Shown piece after piece: positions 60,524 through 64,000 of a stretch of 64,000 nucleotides of DNA (position 1 is the first letter of the stretch; the number at the start of each line of letters is the position of its first letter). The DNA lies in contig JAZKDO010000005.1 of NCBI GenBank assembly GCA_040387555.1, forward strand, positions 124,001 to 188,000, in the 5' to 3' direction. The translations under genes were made by a program, and so were the position numbers. Source of the DNA: UBA4416 sp040387555 (GTDB lineage: Bacteria; Bacteroidota; Bacteroidia; B-17B0; Aurantibacillaceae). A model generated the notes under the pieces. The model made no database searches. It was not told where the DNA came from and saw only the letters and a list, made by a program, of their open reading frames with translations.

Positions 60524-61434
60524 ACCTGGCCCCTATCATTTTATTCGCTTTCAATCGTCCTTGGCATACAAGGCATACACTGGACGCACTTAGCAGAAAT
60601 CTTGAAGCTAAAGATAGTTTGCTTTATATTTATTGTGATGGTGCAAAAGAAAATACAGAAGGAGAAAACATACTGCAGATACAAGAGGTACGTTTGTTGG
60701 CAAAAGCGGAAAGTAGATTTAAAGAAGTTGTAGTAAAAGAAAGTCATAAGAATAAAGGACTAGCTAATTCAATTATTGAGGGTGTAACTGAGATTATAAA
60801 TAAACATGGCAAAATTATTGTTTTGGAAGATGATATTATTACTTCTCCTTTTTTTTTGAAGTACATGAATGATGGATTGAACACTTATGAAAATTCTGCA
60901 AATGTTTACGCCATAAATTCGTATATGTTTCCCGTTAATTTTGATAAAACAACTACTTTTTTATCGCCGCTTGCTACTGGATCCTGGGGATGGGGAACAT
61001 GGACTGATAAATGGGAAGCGTTTGAAGTTCTACCCAAATACAAAAGTATTATACAAAATAATCCGCTATTAAGAGCAAGATTTAATTTTGCTGATTACAA
61101 TTATGCTGACATGCTTAACAATACTAATTCATGGGCTATAAGATGGTATTATTCTGTTTTTTTACGCAATGGATTGGGAGTTTTTCCTACTAAAACACTT
61201 TCACATAATATAGGTTTCGGCATTAGTGCTACTCACACAAAAAGTGAATTTGCGCAAATGAATTTGTTTAATGATAAAGTGCTTGTTGAATATCAGGAGT
61301 ATATTGACATGGAACTGCATGAGAAACTGCTTAATTATTTTGTTAAACCAACCGATAAGGTGGAAAAAAAACGCTTTCTTGAAAGGATCTATCGTAAGAT
61401 ATTTTCGGTATTAAAAAAACTAACTTCGGTATAA
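60520..61434 (+). CDS. GT-A-type glycosyltransferase
   Basis: 304 aa. N-terminus LAPIILFAFNRPWHTRHTLD with YIYCDGAKEN, then GKIIVLEDDIITSPFFLKYM with the DxD-type metal site (LEDDI), and GSWGWGTWTDKWEAFE, which is characteristic of a family of bacterial transferases with a GNT-I-like nucleotide-diphospho-sugar fold. The C-terminal part is basic. Sugar donor unknown. Coupled to the previous gene by ATGA. Confidence 0.78.
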   Translation: MNLAPIILFAFNRPWHTRHTLDALSRNLEAKDSLLYIYCDGAKENTEGENILQIQEVRLLAKAESRFKEVVVKESHKNKGLANSIIEGVTEIINKHGKIIVLEDDIITSPFFLKYMNDGLNTYENSANVYAINSYMFPVNFDKTTTFLSPLATGSWGWGTWTDKWEAFEVLPKYKSIIQNNPLLRARFNFADYNYADMLNNTNSWAIRWYYSVFLRNGLGVFPTKTLSHNIGFGISATHTKSEFAQMNLFNDKVLVEYQEYIDMELHEKLLNYFVKPTDKVEKKRFLERIYRKIFSVLKKLTSV

Positions 61435-61445
61435 TTAGTAAACAG

Positions 61446-62063
61446 ATGATTAAGCAAATTTATAGGAAGGTCAAACGTTTTTTTGGCACAACCACGGATA
61501 AAAATGACAATTCATCTTATCTGGAAATTCCATCCGATAGTGTGTTACTAAATGGAACAAGATTTGATTTCCGATTTGAGAAGGAGAATAGAAAATATAT
61601 TGAAATCGGGAAAAAATGTTTAGTAAAGGCAACATTTACGTTTGAGACACCTTCCGGTTTTATTTCTATAGGGAATAATGTTCATTTGGGTGGTGTCCAT
61701 TTCATATGTCGGACTGGGATAAAAATTGATAATGATGTCACTATGGCTTGGGGAATTACAATTTATGACCATGATTCACACAGTATACATTGGGAACACC
61801 GAAAGAATGACAATATTCAATGTTATCAGGATTTTTCTGATTTTAATGGAAATAACATTGTAAATAAAGATTGGTCGAATGTAATAAGCAAATCCATTCA
61901 TATTAAATCAAAGGTGTGGATTGGGTTTGGAGTAATTATTCTGAAAGGAGTAACTATAGGTGAAGGAGCAGTTATAGGAGCAGGTAGTGTTGTTACCAAA
62001 GATGTGCCTGATTGGTCTGTAATAGCAGGAAACCCAGCGAGGGTGGTTAAAGTTTTAAAATAA
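61446..62063 (+). CDS. Hexapeptide-repeat acyltransferase
   Basis: 205 aa. Left-handed beta-helix hexads (ISIGNNVHLGGVHF, IKIDNDVTMAWGITI), an active-site His in YDHDSHSIHWEHR, and the classic KSKVWIGFGVIILKGVTIGEGAVIGAGSVVTKDVPD region with IAGNPARVVK at the end. This is a WcaF/maltose-type O-acetyltransferase. It is 11 bp after the previous gene, and probably O-acetylates the repeat unit. Confidence 0.9.
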   Translation: MIKQIYRKVKRFFGTTTDKNDNSSYLEIPSDSVLLNGTRFDFRFEKENRKYIEIGKKCLVKATFTFETPSGFISIGNNVHLGGVHFICRTGIKIDNDVTMAWGITIYDHDSHSIHWEHRKNDNIQCYQDFSDFNGNNIVNKDWSNVISKSIHIKSKVWIGFGVIILKGVTIGEGAVIGAGSVVTKDVPDWSVIAGNPARVVKVLK

Positions 62064-62078
62064 ATAATAGTAATAACT

Positions 62079-63206
62079 GTGAGAAGAAAGATTGGGATTT
62101 TATTTTCGAGTAATGAAAATTGGATAGGCGGAACCTATTATATTTTAAATTTAGTTAGTTCTTTCCTGAGTTTGGATGATAGCGAAAGACCGGAAGTGAT
62201 CGTAATTTCATGGAATATAAATGACGCTGAAATTGTAAAAAAAACAGGTTACCCCTATGTGAGTTTTTTGAATTTATACATACCCTACAATTTTTTGGAA
62301 AAAATACTTTTTAAACTTTTTCCAGAATTCACAAAAAAAAATGTGATAAAAAAGTACGATAGAAAGCAAATTGATGTACTGTTTCCTGCGACTACTAATG
62401 ATAAATTTTTAAATATTGAAAATAAGATTTTCTGGATAGCAGACTTTCAAGAGCATTATTACAGGGATTTTTTTGAAGAAAGTGAGATTCAACAAAGACA
62501 ATTTAGTCAAATAAAAATAGCTGGGTCTACAAATAATTTGATTTTAAGCAGTAATTCATCTAAAAAAGATTTCGAAAAATTTTACCCTGATCACAAATGT
62601 AAGACTTACGTTGTAAATTTTGCAGTTACCCATCCTATATACAACCAGATAGATATAGAGAATTTGAAAAAAAAATATCATATCGTTGGTAAGTATTTTA
62701 TTTCACCAAATCAATTTTGGAAACATAAAAACCATAAGGTTGTCATTGACGCTGTCAAATTATTAAAGGAAAAAGGAATTCATGTTTTGCTTGTATTTAC
62801 AGGCAAGGAGCATGATCGTAGGAATCCAGCATATACTGATGAATTAAAAAAATATGTCCAGGATAGTAATTTATCAGAACAGATTCTTTTTTTAGGTTTC
62901 ATTGACAGGTCTGAACAACTTCAATTAATGAATAACGCCGAAGCTGTTATACAACCTTCTTTATTCGAGGGTTGGAGTACAGTTGTAGAAGATGCAAAAG
63001 CGATGAATCAATATGTAATCGCTTCATATATAGATGTGCACAAAGAACAATTGCACGAAAACTGTTCTTTTTTTGATCCGTTAAATGCTGTTGAATTGGC
63101 TGATAAAATTTTCGAAATGCAGGAGATGATTATTGACAGAAGCAATAATCATTACAGTGATAAAGTTAAGAAATTTGCAGAAGCTTTTTTAGGAGCTATT
63201 AACTAA
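62079..63206 (+). CDS. GT4 glycosyltransferase
   Basis: 375 aa with a GTG start at 62079 (RRKIGILFSSNENWIGGTYY). The C-terminal domain has FISPNQFWKHKNHKVVIDAV, LLVFTGKEHDRRNP, ILFLGFIDRSEQLQLMNNAEAVIQPSLFEGWSTVVEDAKAM (the E-x7-E type region), as in mannosyl- and related transferases. Last complete gene in the window. Donor unknown. Confidence 0.87.
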   Translation: MRRKIGILFSSNENWIGGTYYILNLVSSFLSLDDSERPEVIVISWNINDAEIVKKTGYPYVSFLNLYIPYNFLEKILFKLFPEFTKKNVIKKYDRKQIDVLFPATTNDKFLNIENKIFWIADFQEHYYRDFFEESEIQQRQFSQIKIAGSTNNLILSSNSSKKDFEKFYPDHKCKTYVVNFAVTHPIYNQIDIENLKKKYHIVGKYFISPNQFWKHKNHKVVIDAVKLLKEKGIHVLLVFTGKEHDRRNPAYTDELKKYVQDSNLSEQILFLGFIDRSEQLQLMNNAEAVIQPSLFEGWSTVVEDAKAMNQYVIASYIDVHKEQLHENCSFFDPLNAVELADKIFEMQEMIIDRSNNHYSDKVKKFAEAFLGAIN

Positions 63207-63209
63207 CAT

Positions 63210-64000
63210 ATGACAATATTAATTATCGGATCAAAAGGTTTTGTCGGCTCACATTGCAGGAAGTATTATACTGCTTTAAATCATACAGTAATCGGATGCG
63301 ATATTTTTGATTCTGAGGAAAATAATTATTATAAAATTGATGGTATTGGTTTTGATTTTTCTGCATTATTCAAACAATACAACTTTGACGTATGCATAAA
63401 TGGAGCTGGTTCGGCAAATGTGGCTTATTCTTACAAATTCCCGGAAAAAGATTTTGAGCTGAACGTGTCTTTAGTTATAAATTTATTGGGTGCTATAAAA
63501 ACTAATTCACCTCATTGCAAGTTCATAAATTTTTCGAGCGCTGCTGTATATGGTAATCCAAAAGTATTGCCTATCAATGAAAATAGTGAAACAAATCCCT
63601 TATCACCTTATGGTTATCATAAAATGTTAAGTGAAAACCTATTGATGGAATACCATCGTTTTTTTAAATTACACACCTGCAGTTTGAGAGTTTTTTCGGC
63701 TTATGGACCAGGGTTGAAAAAGCAGTTGTTTTGGGACATTTTTCAAAAAAGTAAAGTGGTTGATACTATTAAATTATTTGGCACCGGTAACGAAAGTCGT
63801 GACTTTATTTACATTTCGGATTTAGTAAATGCCGTAGATTGCGTCATTCATAATGGTTCCTTTGTTGGCGAAACGATAAATATAGCATCTGGGGTTGAAA
63901 CATCGGTTCATGAAGCAGCTAGTATATTGGCAAAAGCACTGATACCTCACAAAGATATTTTGTTTTCTGGAGAAGTTAAAGAAGGTGATCCTATTAACTG
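63210..64000 (+). CDS. NAD-dependent epimerase/dehydratase (3' truncated by the window)
   Basis: ATG at 63210 opens a frame with no stop before the window ends (263 codons seen). N-terminal Rossmann MTILIIGSKGFVGSH, then FINFSSAAVYGN, LSPYGYHKMLSE with catalytic Tyr-Lys, SLRVFSAYGPG and GTGNESRDFIYISDLVNAV. It is an SDR-type nucleotide-sugar epimerase or reductase; the exact reaction is not shown. Follows the GT4 gene by 3 bp and continues the operon to the right. Confidence 0.9.
   Translation, partial: MTILIIGSKGFVGSHCRKYYTALNHTVIGCDIFDSEENNYYKIDGIGFDFSALFKQYNFDVCINGAGSANVAYSYKFPEKDFELNVSLVINLLGAIKTNSPHCKFINFSSAAVYGNPKVLPINENSETNPLSPYGYHKMLSENLLMEYHRFFKLHTCSLRVFSAYGPGLKKQLFWDIFQKSKVVDTIKLFGTGNESRDFIYISDLVNAVDCVIHNGSFVGETINIASGVETSVHEAASILAKALIPHKDILFSGEVKEGDPIN

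Overview
The window is a 64 kb piece of a low-GC (roughly 35-38% by eye) chromosome from a member of the Bacteroidota. Pointers are a secreted metalloprotease ending in a type IX secretion (T9SS) type A sorting domain, a TonB-dependent outer-membrane barrel with a carboxypeptidase-like regulatory domain, several TAnnTTTG-type promoter boxes, an UpxY-type antiterminator, a GH3-family adenylating enzyme, and KdsB, which implies a Kdo-containing outer membrane. No tRNA, rRNA, CRISPR array, phage or insertion sequence was recognised.

Region 1 (1-17.9 kb) is mixed housekeeping and envelope biology: the 3' part of an M43-like T9SS-exported protease, a GH73/LysM glucosaminidase with an AlkD-like protein, a prolyl oligopeptidase, a LolA-like/DUF1571-like protein, kdsB-aroK, a toxin-23-like exported protein, a lipoprotein, a GH3 enzyme, an HTH regulator-ispD-polX operon, and unknown lipoproteins and exported proteins. 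Region 2 (18.0-23.2 kb) is a compact set of four exported proteins. Two are related outer-membrane barrels with thrombospondin type 3 calcium repeats, and SPOR-like domains occur in two of the proteins. Region 3 (23.3-32.4 kb) has a TonB-dependent barrel, an M48 protease with a YjgN-type membrane partner, an M16 protease, and glyA.

Region 4 (32.4-64 kb) is a large surface polysaccharide locus. At its left edge, on the minus strand, sit an exosortase, its small membrane partner and a 74-aa cargo with a PIDGG-type C-terminal sorting signal. Reading away from these are a Wzc-type tyrosine autokinase, an UpxY antiterminator, a nucleotide-sugar epimerase and an acyltransferase. An inverted MBOAT/SGNH O-acetylation pair follows. 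Next come a winged-helix regulator, a Wzm/Wzt ABC exporter, and a pseudaminic acid pathway (pseB, pseC, an associated methylase, an amidotransferase with HisH- and HisF-like partners, pseF, a double GNAT, pseI). The locus ends in a run of glycosyltransferases, hexapeptide acetyltransferases and epimerases that leaves the window. The gene set points to an ABC-exported glycan carrying an amidated and possibly methylated pseudaminic acid derivative, with O-acetylation.

The most notable non-obvious structure is a 26-bp exact direct repeat at 38750 and 41370. It contains an inverted repeat wrapped around a -7 promoter box. One copy drives the regulator gene almost without a leader; the other sits beside a truncated duplicate of the epimerase 3' end. 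Other points of interest are a frameshifted glycosyltransferase fragment, a HisF-like protein lacking a histidine-pathway catalytic residue, the absence of pseG, a likely terminator between the exosortase cargo and its exosortase, and a PolX with a degenerate polymerase site.
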